Origin: Sipunculus nudus
Lineage: Eukaryota > Annelida > Sipuncula > Golfingiida > Sipunculidae
Reading direction: 5' to 3'
DNA length: 64,000 bases
Assembly (NCBI GenBank): GCA_026874595.1
Contig: CM049306.1
Coordinates: 4,604,019-4,668,018, forward strand
Shown piece by piece: positions 11,022 to 22,953 of the stretch. Position 1 is the stretch's first letter; each line of letters opens with the position of its first letter. Both the position numbers and the translations under genes were made by a program. The notes under the pieces were generated by a model. That model was not told the DNA's origin. It saw nothing but the letters and a program-made list of their open reading frames with translations, and did not search any database.

Positions 11022-11319
11022 ACAAAGGGAAAATCTTTGTTGCCATTTTGTATATAGGTTTTAATCTTATTTCTTCTTCCATAAAGAATGGTTTTCATGG
11101 TGAAAATATATTATAACTGAAATTTTGGGGAAACCACAGAAAACATTTAAATAAATAGGAAAAATACAATTCCGTGAACATGGGCGTTTTACCCCAGTCC
11201 TGGGGCAAGACGTACGCCCATGGGTGGGCGTTTCACCCCGACCTCATGCAGCCTTCCTAATTTATAATCCGTTTTGTTCTCAAAAGGACACTTTTGTTTA
11301 AACCCTGGCCCTATAACAG

Positions 11320-11320
<1 letters not shown>

Positions 11321-11387
<67 letters not shown>
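11321..11387. repeat. (TA)n microsatellite
   Basis: A long TA run with one short TTTATA interruption. No gene is seen in the 300 bases on either side. Confidence 0.9.
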
Positions 11388-11389
<2 letters not shown>

Positions 11390-11773
11390 TAACCGTCAAT
11401 ATGCTAGATATACTGGAAAAGAGGGTTTAATGATAAAAAGCAGCTAGGATACGAAGGGAATTACATGTTATTTTACTTCACTAGTTAGCTTTGAAAAGCT
11501 GTAAAATTTGACATGGCAGGAATTTATATACATTTTATTAAAGCCGCGCAAAGAGATGTCTGGCTTCCAATAATCTGGAATAAATATTGACCAAAATGTT
11601 AAAATAGGCTTTTAAAAAGTGAAAGAACAGTGAGATAACTGCATGGGTTGATAACATGATATATGCATATAACAATATTGGGCGATTTGTGTTTTAATAG
11701 GAGAAGGCCTATTAAGCTGTACAATATTTATGAATAATTGAATAATTGGTGGTTAACCATGCTCAATGTATGA

Positions 11774-12220
11774 CATAGGCGGAGGAAGTTGCTGTTGCGT
11801 GGGGGGGGGGGGGGGGGGGGGGGGGAGGGGGGAATACTGTAGAGTGTGAGTGAAGCAAGCACTAGCACATACCAAACATGCGATGTAAATGTAAACCTAT
11901 GATTTAGCATAATAATCATAACTGTGATTACATGTATATTTGTTTTAAAGTACAACAAAATTATTAACAAAGAATTAATGTCTGTTTCTTGAAACATTTT
12001 AATTTCGATGACATAAAATGCAAAGTTTCATTATACCCCTTACAAAAAGTGATGCCTGCAAACAGGCCTTAAACTCTATGCCCACATACAACATAGGGAT
12101 AATTTAGATTTCCTGGTGTAAAATCAGAGGGGGGGGGGGGGGATATAACATATGATATCCCCTCCACTTTAATCACTGGGGGTCATGACCCCTCCATCCC
12201 CCCCGTCACCGCCGCCTATG
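11774..12220. repeat. Short inverted-repeat element with 25-G run
   Basis: It starts CATAGGCGG (11774-11782) and ends CCGCCTATG (12212-12220), a perfect 9-bp inverted repeat 447 bp apart. A run of 25 G lies just inside the left end (11801-11825), and G- and C-rich tracts lie near 12129-12200. There is no coding capacity. The ends and size fit a nonautonomous DNA element, but no clear target-site duplication was found. Confidence 0.5.
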
Positions 12221-12224
12221 TATG

Positions 12225-12420
12225 TGCACATGCTCAATTTCTGAGGGGAGGCAGATCCAAAGGGGGTTTTCAGGGGGTCGCGACGGCTTCCCCCCCCCCC
12301 TTTTTTTTTTTTCTTTGGCCACCGCAATCTTTCATGGCTTCAGAGTAAATTTAGTGGCCTGGACACCCCCAATCCCCCCTATTTCTTTTCTGGACCTAAA
12401 GACGGGCATCCCTCAAGACA
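12225..12420. repeat. Degenerate G/C-tract repeat
   Basis: It contains GGCAGATCC, G and C runs, and the word TTTTCTGGACCTAAAGAC, related to the TTTCTGGACCTGAGGAC of 13790-13895. It is probably another old copy of the GGATCCGC-ended family. Boundaries are uncertain. Confidence 0.4.
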
Positions 12421-13568
12421 ATAGAAGGTATTTTTCAAAGCGGTGTTCTTTTAATATGTACGATCCGTCTACATCAATGTGTATTCAGACCGCGTCAACT
12501 ACAAATTTCATGCTTACATTATTAAAATTAAGTGACATACTTGGGGCGATGCAGTTTGAAGATGAAAATCTAGTGGCACACTGGTCATAGTTAGTATTCG
12601 ATTTCAAATATTATTTTAGTGATGACTGAATCACGATCTAAATAAAGGCACTTAAACATTCATACTATAAAGTAAGGATCTATAGGCCTATATATGTGTG
12701 TGTGTGTGTTTGCCGATCCTATCCGTAAATGACTGGGAACGTAGGCTCGGGGACATAGACAACATAAAACAAGAATATTCTATTCACTTTAGTTACCTTT
12801 ATAACAATGGCTCGATCTTGACCTTAATTAAAATCTTTTTTTACAAAATAAAAGCTTAAGAAACTATTGCTGACAGATAAACCATATAACATAGGGTGCA
12901 ACATAATTCCTCTCTCAACCTGACGGAGGTATAATAATGAAGCCTTGTAGATCTATTGATTACTTTAATATTTTAAGTTCTTGGTCAGTCTAAGTGTATA
13001 TAATATATTTACAGTCTAGACTTTTGAAATTTTTATATAAATACATGTTAATTTATAGGCCTATTTGTAGGGCAACGGCGTTATAATGTTATAATAATTC
13101 CATCGTAAGGCTTTATATATGGTGCAAGTCCACATCTAATTTTAAGCACTTTGCCTAATGTGATTGGGGCAAAACGCCCCCACTGGGCATTTTGCCCCCG
13201 ACATACGCTGGGCGTTTTACCCCGAACCACCTGACTGCATGTGTTTCGTTGCACACGGCACATTCCTCGGAATAGTTCAAGGCTTGTAACGTTATACATT
13301 CAGACAATGCAAGCTTAATTAAACGTAAGATGTGTTGTTTTTTAATTTCTTACCTATACTACAACTGACAGAGTTCAATAAATGGGGTACACGAGTTAAT
13401 TTTTACCTTTGTTTTAATGCCGTGAGCTGAATAGCGTCTCCATAGGCCTTTTAGCCTGGCAAAATTGTACTCAGCTTTAATATAGGAGGTGCTTGTGAAT
13501 ATTTCATGAACTAAAACACGTTATGAAACCTCACAGAACAAATACAAGGGGTTGGCCTTTTGCCCCAT

Positions 13569-13592
13569 GTGGGCGTCTTGCCCCGGTCTACC
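13569..13592 (-). repeat. 24-bp inverted repeat, right copy
   Basis: The exact reverse complement of 10998-11021. It contains GTGGGCGTCTTGCCCC. Confidence 0.7.
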
Positions 13593-13789
13593 CTATGCCC
13601 ACAGTGCAATGAAAGCTCTAATTAAACCAGCGGCGTAGGTATTAATATAGGGAAGAGTGTCGCTCTCAAAAGTGTTAAATAAGAATTGTTTTGGGCAGAG
13701 TACATAAAATGGGCTTTTTTCTTGGTGAGTTGAGACAAGTGGTCACAGCATCTTCATTTTTCAGCCGCCGTAAGGGTTGCAGACCAATA

Positions 13790-13895
13790 ATTGCGGGCCT
13801 GGGCCCCCCATTTCTGGACCTGAGGACCTTTTTCAGGTTTTGTCATTACTCCACATTTGGACCCCTCCTTTTCCTAATTCCTGGATCCGCCTCTG
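13790..13895. repeat. GGATCCGCC-ended repeat fragment
   Basis: It ends CTGGATCCGCCTCTG, like the right end of 10341-10557. It carries TTTGGACCCCTCC and TTTTCCTAA, shared with about 110-140. Open frames crossing this copy are by-products of the repeat. Confidence 0.5.
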
Positions 13896-15780
13896 TGAGG
13901 GTACATGCGGGAGGGACACTCCATATATTCGAGAACTGAACGCTGACGGCCCCACAAACAAACCCAAGGAGTCCCCCTCAGGCCTGTTGGTTCAGCTACG
14001 TATTGCCATATCCTATATACACCTAGAGGTGACCAGTGTATTTACGGGAGTCCTTCATGCATCCGTTCTTCCTATATATTGCATAATTATAAGTAACATG
14101 ATTTTGAAATTGAATGTCCCAGTATATCCCCGAGGAGAGAATCTTGTTTCATTACATGTGGAAAATCGCAGTTATACAAAGAAGGGATCAACACATCATC
14201 TGTCGCTCTGGGTCGACAAGATGATGGAAATCTCAAGGTTTAATATCCTTATTACGTGTACGCTGTTAAATCCCAAGCCCCTATACTTGAGTTTAATCTA
14301 AACTCCCAATCAGTTCAACGCTCCGTTTTACTGCTGTAATAAAACCGATCCACATAAACATAAATATTTCATCTGCTTTACCATGTCAGTGTCAAGGAGA
14401 AAATATACCCTCCATAAAGTGGATGGCAGCCAATTTCTATGCATGTCTGGCCTTAACGGCCCCGGAGCATGGCGGTAATTGGGGAGCGTGTATCGGGCAC
14501 CTCGGTTTAATCCATCATTGGGTACATCCTATTACATGCGGATTGGTTTTACACATCATTGATGGTGACCTTCGTGGTGCTTATCTCACCCCGAGCTACT
14601 CAGAGCGGTCATACCTATAACATATTCCAGCTCCGAAATATGCCCGGAATGAGACATCACATGCTCACGCATCAGAAAATAAAATAGACCGGAGACAATT
14701 ATCTGAAAAGATACCATATAACGTTCAGTTTAGCCTCAATACCTCAAGTTAATTATATACCTGATATATGCCTAACCGTAGCTGAACTTTATAATAAAAT
14801 AATTGTCGGGCCCTTTCAGCTGAAAAGTGGAAACTTTCAATGACCGACACCGGCTGTCAGAAGGGACGTGTGAAAAAAAATTAATTCTCACTTGCGGAAG
14901 TGCTATTGTGACAATTTAAAGGACTTTGAAAAAAATAGTTCCTTTTCACAGTGATATCCAGAGAGGTACAGAAATCGATAGGGAAAAATGAAAAGTGCAT
15001 CCGATAAACGTTAAATGCTAAAATGAGACACTTTTTCGAATCGCTGTTCGCACCTGCAATAGTGTGAGTAAGCTTTCCTTTATACTAAGAACGAACCGAT
15101 GGAAGTCTTTGGAAAAACCAACTCAACTTGATTCTAATACAGCAAAATTTCTCCTAGGACCCTCTCCGTGTTTATTGGTTGTAACATTTTATTACCTTAC
15201 TTTATATTGCATGTGCATTTGAAACAGCATACTCTATTCCTTAATATGTATTTACGGAATACAGCTATCGGAGACAAAGAAATCCATTTTTAACAGTAGG
15301 AGCATAATCCCTTCTTTAATTATCTCATTAACCTTAATGTATCTAATTCTCAATATTAAAAGCAATTTTGTTTTGCCTTGACTCATATTGAAAATAAATG
15401 TTTTGTTACTTGTTTTAAAAAATTAACCTTGACTGTTCATTTTTGCTGACAGCATGGAAATACATATAATGTGACTGGCTAGGCTGCCTGTTCACATGTG
15501 AGAGTTTTGTTCCACGGCAAACAGCTCGCAGATTTTTGCGTTTTTTACAGATAAAATGGTTCATAAACATATGTGCCACATAAATATGAAGACACTTATT
15601 AAAAGGTTAATCATATACCTTGACTGACATAAGTGAGTCAGGACCATCAGTGGTGGCCATACTAGCATATGCCAATTGAACGAGTGTGAATTAGGCTTGT
15701 AATCTGGCTCCAGATAATACAACCAACGACTGGCTCATATAATCTTTAGGTGACTCAGTCAAATTATGTGATTTACATAC
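13896..15780. other. No gene seen
   Basis: Mostly AT-rich. A more GC-rich stretch at about 14423-14640 has an open plus frame of 65 codons with no recognisable family and no clear splice sites. Nothing else could be supported. Confidence 0.5.
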
Positions 15781-18150
15781 CCAGGCGTAGCCCTGATATG
15801 TAAAACTGATGCATGTGGTTGATTAGAAAGTCCCGAGATGACCGGCTTTTCCCCCCTTTTCCCTCATATGCATTCTGTATGGTGGCTTCACGGATATGGA
15901 GACAACCCGACACCGGCTGCTTAGACAGTGCTCTGCTGACAACGAAGGTTTTCCATGACACGTTGATGCTGCATGTTTTTAAGGTCTGTTTGCAGTCATC
16001 CTTGAAGCTCGAGCGTAAGAGACCTTTCCGTGCTCCAGTAACTAACTCACCAATAGAAGGTCTATTGGGATTCGTCCATTAGTCAGTCTCTTTACATGGC
16101 CAAGCCAGCGCAAACGACGTTGGCGGAGGAGAGTGAACATGGAGAGTATCTCTGCTCCCGAAAGGACTTAATTGTTGGTCACCTTGTCTTGCCATTGAAT
16201 TGTAAGAATCTCGCAGAGGGACCTTAGATTGAAGGCATGTAGTTTTTGCTCTCGTGTGCTGATATAGTTCACAACTTGACGGTACTCTTGCAATGAACAC
16301 TGTCGAGTCCGCAGACTTTGCAAACCTTTATCTTCGTTGGTTAAACTCTCAACAGTTTGTTTTCCTTGCCAATTCGATAGTCGAATTCTGCATCAAGTGA
16401 CAATTGATCGGTAAATGTGAAACCTAGGTACTGTAATCGGTGGACGACTTCAAGTGCTTTCCCCTTGATTGTACTTCGACGTGGGCTTTGATGTTGCTTT
16501 ATGACCTGTGTCCCTTTTAAATGTTAGCAAATCGAAGAGGTCACATGCCTCTGAAAACATGTTCGTTAGCTTTTGTACGCCGTCTTTTGAGTGTGATACG
16601 ATGGCCGCATCGTCTGTGAACAGCAGGTCTCTGATTGTCCCTGTCCTGATATAGGTTTTCGCATTTAGCCTGGTGATGCTAGGTGTATCATTGTGCAGGC
16701 CTTGAGAGTGTGTTATAGCAGCAAGCAAAAAGGATGCCGAAAAGTCTTGGTGCAAGTAGACAACCTTGTTGCAATCCGCTTCCCCGAAGCCTCGGGTGGA
16801 TGTGCCCATGTCGAAGTGAACGTTGCTCAACATGCTGTCGTTAACAGGCTTCACTTACAATACTGAGCAATTTGTTTGGCCATCCAGTAAAAGGAAGCAT
16901 TCTGAAGAGACCGTCACTAAGGAGGTCTAAGGCAATGGTTAGATCTGTGAAAGATGAGAAGTGGTTGTTTCTACTCGCGACACTTCTTACGTAGCTGGCA
17001 CAGAGAGAGAATATCATGTCTATGGTCGATCGCTGTGGACGGAAGCTACATTGAGACTCCGGGAAAGTCTGTTTATGAAATTTAACGCCTGTAGTGGACA
17101 GGGTGGATGAACAATTTCGGAACGATGCACAGAAGAGAGATGCCGCTGTAGTTGTTCCTATCGCTGTCTCCTTTGTTTATGTGAAGTTTTACTATGTTGG
17201 TATTTTGCATGTCTTGGGGAACACATGGGTGTGGAGAGTGATGGCGTAATGGTTAGGGCGCTTGACTTGTGTGCTTAGACTCCTGAATAAAGTCTTTACT
17301 GGAATGTTGTTTTCTTTGGAGTGCGGCCATCAGTATTGGATACCCATCTTGCCAACTGTTTGAACAGGCCAGTGATCACCTCAACAGATGCAGACTTCAG
17401 GGGAGCGGGTTCTATTACTCTGGGACCGTTGGCCTTTCATCCCGTCGTGCTTGCCTCTGGCGTTACCTGTATCAGCGGCCTTGTGGATGGAGTCTGTTAA
17501 GTATTTATTTGCACAACTTCTGTCTGTTCTTTGCCCTCACGTCTGGAAGTCCTGACGCCTTTCAATGACTCCCAACATGGGGCTTGTCTTGGTAATTGTT
17601 CTATAGGAAATCCATTTGCTTCAATTAGCAGGTCGGGTCGTGCAGCGTTGAGTCCATACCAGTCAGCATTTTTAGACCTTTTATTTTTTTCCAAAGGATT
17701 TCGATGCTACAGAGTGTGCTGTGTTCAAGGGTTTTTCCCCATTTCTCATTTTACGTTAGGCGTCACTTGGTTTCGAATGAAGAAAGAACAAACATAGCAC
17801 TCTGGGTTGCAACATCTAAAGACATCAGTCGTTGGCTGCTGATTTATTTGGAGAGATGTATTAGTTGGGTTTGAGCCTAATCCTTGGAGCACACGATTGT
17901 AATCGGTATGGCAGTCAGCAGTATGGAATGATATGGCAAGAGGAAGTTACCAGACAGTCCCATTTAGTAATAAATAGATCAAGTTGATGCCTATGTTTTG
18001 ACCGTTGATGTCCCAAAGATTCTCCAAGGATGGGTTTGGTGTCAAAGAATGTATTGGTGACACAAAGATCATGGAGGGAGAAGAGTTCCAGTAGCCGTTG
18101 GACACTTCATTACATATTCCTATCCCCCAGTTAGCCATGCGTCATTATCA
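15780..18150 (-). pseudogene. LINE (non-LTR retrotransposon) ORF2 relic
   Basis: Read on the minus strand, broken pieces appear in the correct order. An endonuclease C-terminal segment is at about 18140-17800, with NWGIGICNE near its start and ADCHTDY near its end. RT blocks follow at about 17200-16860 (NKGDSDRNNYSGISL, FPESQCSFRPQRSTIDM), and an RT active-site block LLFTDDAAIVSHS at about 16650. A C-terminal region rich in Arg and Lys is at 16300-15790. This set is typical of the abundant invertebrate endonuclease/RT elements. Many stops and frame changes make it non-functional. A tRNA-like A-box phrase at about 17242-17276 may be a later small insertion. The TIR element at 18228-20269 sits beside its 5' part. 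Confidence 0.8.
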
Positions 18151-18264
18151 ATGTCTACCAGTGCATAAAATCGTCAGGTAAGAACGGCTTCTATTTAAGA
18201 AAGTCCCTTGAACTGGTGTTGGCCATGTACGGAGCCCGGGAGACGACATGGTGAAAAATATTTA

Positions 18265-18560
18265 TTAATTCGTGCGCAAGAATAACTAATCCGTGCGCAC
18301 GAATTACTAATCCGTGCGCACGAATTACTAGGTGTAAAAAATATATTTCCAAGGTGGAAAAAATATTTATTAATTCGTGCGCACGAATAACTAATCCGTG
18401 CGCACGAATTACTAATTCGTGGCCACGAATTACTAATTCGTGCGCATGAATTACTAATTCGTGGCCACGAATTAGTGACCAATGAGAACAGCTCTCTTAT
18501 GTTGCTGGCTCAATGCTCATTGGCTATAATTCGTGCGCACGAGTTATTAATTCGTGCACT
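18265..18560. repeat. Array of AATTCGTGCGCACGAATT palindromes, left arm
   Basis: About ten spaced copies of the perfect 18-bp palindrome or close variants (TCCGTGCGCACGAATT, and AATTCGTGGCCACGAATT with a GGCC centre), joined by ACTA or ACTAG. It forms most of the left inverted arm of the element at 18228-20269. Peptides translated from it (repeats of SNSCARI) are artefacts. Confidence 0.9.
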
Positions 18561-18929
18561 CGAATTACTAGCCAGTGAGAAGCAAGCACACATCGACTCA
18601 GTCTAGGCACAGGCTGGCAGTTTCAGCGGGCACACACGGTTGTCAAAATGAAGCCCAGCGCCGTCCGACAGTTCCGTGACTTCCTACCTTGGAAAATTCG
18701 GAATTCTGTATATTAGAAATAGAAAGGACTTTAAGCGATACTTAAAGAATATAAATATAAAACTCACAGATCCAGTTGCCGTGCATAGTGGAAAATTTCA
18801 TCGTTCGGGCATAATGGGAACATTATTATAGACAAAGCCGATCAGGCTGAAATTTTTAACAGTTATTTTGCTTCACAAAGTAACTCCAGTTACAGTTCTC
18901 AATCGCCATTTGATAGTGATGCTAAATTG

Positions 18930-19734
18930 CAAATGACGCATAAACTAGGTGAAATGAACTTCACAGAACTCTCATGTCATATTTGGGATTCGCTTTCCTG
19001 ACAGGAACACATAAACATGATATGCTTGAAAGCCAATAAGCGTTTGGAAATTTTGAAAAAATTATAAATTCCAATTCTCTATGAAAGTTTTAGGTCGTAT
19101 GTATAAATCATTAATACGTCTAGTACTGGAGTTTGGTGTTTTAATATCAAACAATTGTTCTGTCAGACAGTCATACCAACTTGAGAGTATACAACGGAAA
19201 GCATGTTTAACATGTACTGGAGCGCTCTCGACTTCCAGCACTGGAGCTATGGTAAAAGAGCTATAATGGTCAAGTATAAAAATAAGAAGAGAGTTGGCTA
19301 TACAATCCACATTTTATGAAATGATTAACGGACTAGCACCAGATTATCTGCTTATATATTAACTCAAACTCTGTCTCATGCTTCGCCCTATACAGTCCGC
19401 GCATATCGCATCTGCTAAAGATACTGAGGTTCAAACGGAAAGACTGTCGCTTTTCTTTCCTTCCAATTTTCTTTTCTTTCCTTTCACTAGCCTGCAAACT
19501 TTGGAACAGTGTCATATATTTAAGTCTACTTCAATCGATTCCTTTAAGGAAAATGTTCGTGACTGTTTAAACCCTGCCTCTCGAGAAATATACAGTTATT
19601 ATTGCGACAATCATCGTCAACATGAAATTATCCATACTCGGTTACGACTAGGTGCCATTTACTTAAATCAATACCTATTTTCAATAGGAAAAACTGATGT
19701 TTTTAATCTAAATGATATGCTCGATATGGACTGA
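18930..19734 (+). pseudogene. LINE RT C-terminal relic inside the TIR element
   Basis: Plus-strand fragments read like the thumb and tail of a non-LTR retrotransposon ORF2. SLIRLVLEFGV and QLESIQRKACL are at 19110-19215, MINGLAPDYLL near 19325, a stop near 19360, then STSIDSFKENVRDCLNP (about 19530) and IHTRLRLGAIYLNQYLF (about 19630) up to a TGA at 19732-19734. At least two frame changes are needed. It may be an insertion into the TIR element or captured cargo. Confidence 0.7.
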
Positions 19735-19811
19735 GACGTACGCCTACCAGTAATAATATATGTATAAGTATCAGTTAATGTGGAATGTCAATCTGTATTA
19801 ACGTATATTAA

Positions 19812-19812
<1 letters not shown>

Positions 19813-19870
<58 letters not shown>
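19813..19870. repeat. (TA)n microsatellite
   Basis: An uninterrupted TA run just after the LINE relic; such runs are common at LINE 3' ends. Confidence 0.9.
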
Positions 19871-19873
<3 letters not shown>

Positions 19874-20059
19874 TATCGTGTGTGAATATATGTGCACTTT
19901 TCCAATCTGATCATTTAAATATACATATATGCATTCATGTTAATTTTTCACTTTCTTTTAATTAATATATGCAGGAGAGCAGTTGCATTAGCGTAAACGG
20001 CTACTTTGTTATCCTATTGAAATAAATATTTTTCCACCTTGGAAATATATTTTTCACAC

Positions 20060-20245
20060 CTAGTAATTTGTGCGCACGGATTAGTAATTCGTGCGCACGA
20101 ATTAATAAATATTTTTTCCACCTTGGAATTTTATTTTTTCACATCGAGTAATTCGTGCGCACGAATTAGTAATTCGTGGCCACGGATTAGTAATTCGTGC
20201 GCACGAATTAGTAATTCGTGCGCACGAATTAATAAATATTTTTCA
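20060..20245. repeat. Array of AATTCGTGCGCACGAATT palindromes, right arm
   Basis: About six copies of the same 18-bp palindrome and its GGCC-centred variant, in inverted arrangement to the left arm. They are followed by the last 51 bases of the element. Confidence 0.9.
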
Positions 20246-20739
20246 CCATGTCGTCTCCCGGGCTCCGTAGCCATGAGTGTGTACGGCAGCGCGCAGTATA
20301 TTTACTGGTCCTCCTGGTGTGCAAAGCTGCAGGCCTACAAACGTTCGTTGCTTGTACAAAGTATGATCATGCCAAGGCGTGTGTTCCTAATGGCGAAACC
20401 AAATCCTGTTAACGATTGTCGTCCTAGTTACCCTGCAAAAAGAGTGGCATTATCTGCTTTCAATATTACAACATCAACGCATGATACCTTCTTGACCTGT
20501 ATAGGGTCTACTACGCGGATCCATTTGAGACAAACCTACTACTTTCAAGTCAAAGCTCACGGTTCGGCTTGCACGATGGTCCACCTGATGTCCGACGTGA
20601 CGATAAAACTTTGTGGCCCAGGAAATAAGCTCACCAAAGTGTGACTTCTTGGAAAATTAGTCTTGTTCTGTTCTGATAGCAGAACGCTCTTAAGAAGGGG
20701 TGTGATACGGGGCGACATAAAAGCGGACCGAACTGTCTC

Positions 20740-20825
20740 GCTAGTGCAGCTTGCTTTTCTAGCGAAGCGATTGGGACGCCGGACTTTTACGCCACCGACC
20801 TGGGTTCGACCCCCGGATCGGCCCA
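20740..20825 (+). tRNA. tRNA-like sequence, probably SINE head or pseudogene
   Basis: TAGCGAAGCGATTGGGACGC resembles an A box and D arm. CCGGACTTTTACGCC resembles an anticodon arm (TTT at the anticodon place, Lys-like), and CTGGGTTCGACCCCCGG gives a good T arm with the B-box core GGTTCGA. The anticodon stem pairs poorly and the acceptor stem is not convincing. It is therefore more likely a tRNA-derived SINE head or pseudogene than a working tRNA. Confidence 0.4.
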
Positions 20826-20879
20826 GGATTTTCCCCTGATTAATTTGTCTTCTTAACAATATGTGGAAAGGGGTTAACG

Positions 20880-22953
20880 ATTATGAAAATACTGATTTTT
20901 CTCCGCGGGTCAAATGACTGACATCGGAAATTTATTGAGGGTCGTGAAATTGTCATTAGTTCCAAAAACTACCTTAAGGGGTCCTACACAAAGCATCTTG
21001 TCCATCTTTTTGTAAAAGTTAAAGCTCGGCGGCTCATGCCTCAAAGAAAGCATACCTGTGTATGCTTACCGGTGTGTATTTAAAAATTTGCTTCCAACTC
21101 TTGAGCTAATCTGGAAGAAGAGGAGGGGGTGGGGGGGGGGGGGGGGGTAGTGGAGGCTACATGTTAAAACCTTACCCTAGCTCCCGTGCTCTCTTACTAC
21201 GCTACGCTGTGTGAGGTATCAAGGATATCGTCGCATAAATGCAGTTAGTTAAAACCAAGACACCCTGAGTTACAGTACAAAAGAATAACAAATCAAAGAT
21301 TTAAGTAAAATTTTATTCACAAAAAATGTTGGATACAGTCTTAAAATCAGATACCTAACACAGTAGCTTGTTTGTGCTCATGATATTTAGTTCGTCGCCG
21401 TAGTGTCTCCTATGGTAACAATAAAGTACTCCCAGGAAAGAATTGTCTGTTGTCCAAGCAGTAAGTTACTCTCAGGAAAATGGTGTCTGCTCTCCTGGCA
21501 GTAAGTTCTTCTCAGGTAGGTAGTGTCTGTTGCCCTATTAGTAAGTTACTCTTCCAAAGACGAGACCCACATTGTGAGATCACTGACCTGGGCCATTAAA
21601 ATACTGACATTACATAAAATACAGTAGTTCACAAATACTCCCTACTACAGTAGTTAACAAATGAAACAGTAATCACACCTGCTGGCTGTGCATGTTAACT
21701 ATGTCATGCCCTACTTTATAATAATCTGCTGCCAACTTCAACCCAAAGCAAAACCCTGCAATTTACAGTCTCAGCAAATATAAAACCACCTTTCTCCTGG
21801 AAGTGCCCTTAACAGTATAAATAATTCATGTCAACACTGCATATAAGAGGGTGTGATACCTGAGTCACTTCTGGGTAAAGTTCTTCACTGACTCTGTGTG
21901 ATTAAACATCTCCATAAATTAAATTGAGTAATTAGACACTTGCAACTTAAACGTTTAATAAATCATGGTCTGGGATCATAAAAGTTGATACTAGTTAATT
22001 GCTAGCGTGTTTGGCTGAGCATGCCCCAGGGAAAACTGATGATTATTGAAAACATCAAGCTAATTTGGTTTTGGCTTATCATAACAGACCACGCGCCATC
22101 ACATCAATACTAATAAACAATTTAGTCACAAATAATTATGAATTTCCAGTCTAGTGTTATGAGCCCAAGGCTTTGTGCCAAATCCATTTAGATCAGAACT
22201 ACAGAAGCGTTTGATTGAAAGCATTTAGTTCTGAGCCCCATCTTAGTTCAAAAATGAGATTGGCTGTCTGCACAATCACTGTGTGAAATTCATCTCTCCG
22301 AGACTTTCTCCCTTGAATGAACAGTTGGGCCATTCCCCTCCCCAACATATAGGTTTTTTAGAATTAAAAAGAGGATGATTCTACCCTCATTCATCCACTC
22401 CCTGAAACCTTTACTTCAATAGATGATGAAATGATAAAATATCAACTGCAGCAGGCAATATTTTGGATGATTTTCTTTGCTATGATGTGCTACAATTTCC
22501 TACAATTTGCAGCCAAAGTCTTGAAGAATCGCAGATTAAAAGAACCCCTCGCACAGCACAATTCATTATGGGCATTTATGACGAACATACACAAGTGTGT
22601 AGACAAAGGGTAAAATTGTCTGTGACTGTCTATAATTTTTCACCACCACTCGACATGCACTGTTAATTGACACTGTTGTTTACTTGAATTCCTGTGAATT
22701 CCATAAGTCATCAACAAATCCTGAACATGACCATAACATTTGCTTTGCTAAGATTTCATACACCATAATTTGCTAAGGCAGATACTTCGTCTTTTTTTTC
22801 ACATGCAGCACGGGACTAGGGGTTTAAAAATTATATACATAATGGTGCATATATCACATGATGTTTTTATGTGGAGATAACAAAAACAGTATTTGATAAT
22901 CTAAATACACTTACAATATATCCAGTACATAAAATTCCTTTCTCACATCAAAT
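20880..22953. other. Putative IMMP2L 3' flank; no coding region
   Basis: A G run lies at 21131-21147. A short tandem repeat of about 57 bp, four degenerate copies with AGTAAGTTACTCTCAGG, lies at about 21425-21560. On the minus strand an AATAAA hexamer falls at 21312-21317 and could end a minus-strand transcript such as IMMP2L, but it is 3.7 kb past the stop. No coding exon is seen. Confidence 0.4.

Larger units (their letters stand above)
18228..20269. mobile_element. TIR element with palindrome arrays, 2042 bp
   Basis: The first 51 bases, starting TACGGAGCCCGGGAGACGAC, are the exact reverse complement of the last 51. GCCATG flanks both ends (18222-18227 and 20270-20275) as a 6-bp target-site duplication. 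Beyond the perfect 51 bp the inverted similarity continues through an AAATATATTTCCAAGGTGG block and arrays of an 18-bp palindrome. The interior (about 18560-19990) holds a LINE relic and a TA microsatellite and no transposase, so the element is nonautonomous. The superfamily is unknown; a 6-bp duplication does not by itself decide it. Confidence 0.85.

Noticed and set aside
17242-17276. tRNA gene
   Set aside because: Only an A-box-like phrase and part of an anticodon arm are present; no T arm was found.
18265-20245. CRISPR array
   Set aside because: The repeated units are perfect palindromes without unique spacers and lie in the arms of a TIR element in animal DNA.
20039-20643. 201-codon plus frame
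   Set aside because: The first half is the palindrome array of the TIR element; the second half (20274-20643) has no recognisable family.
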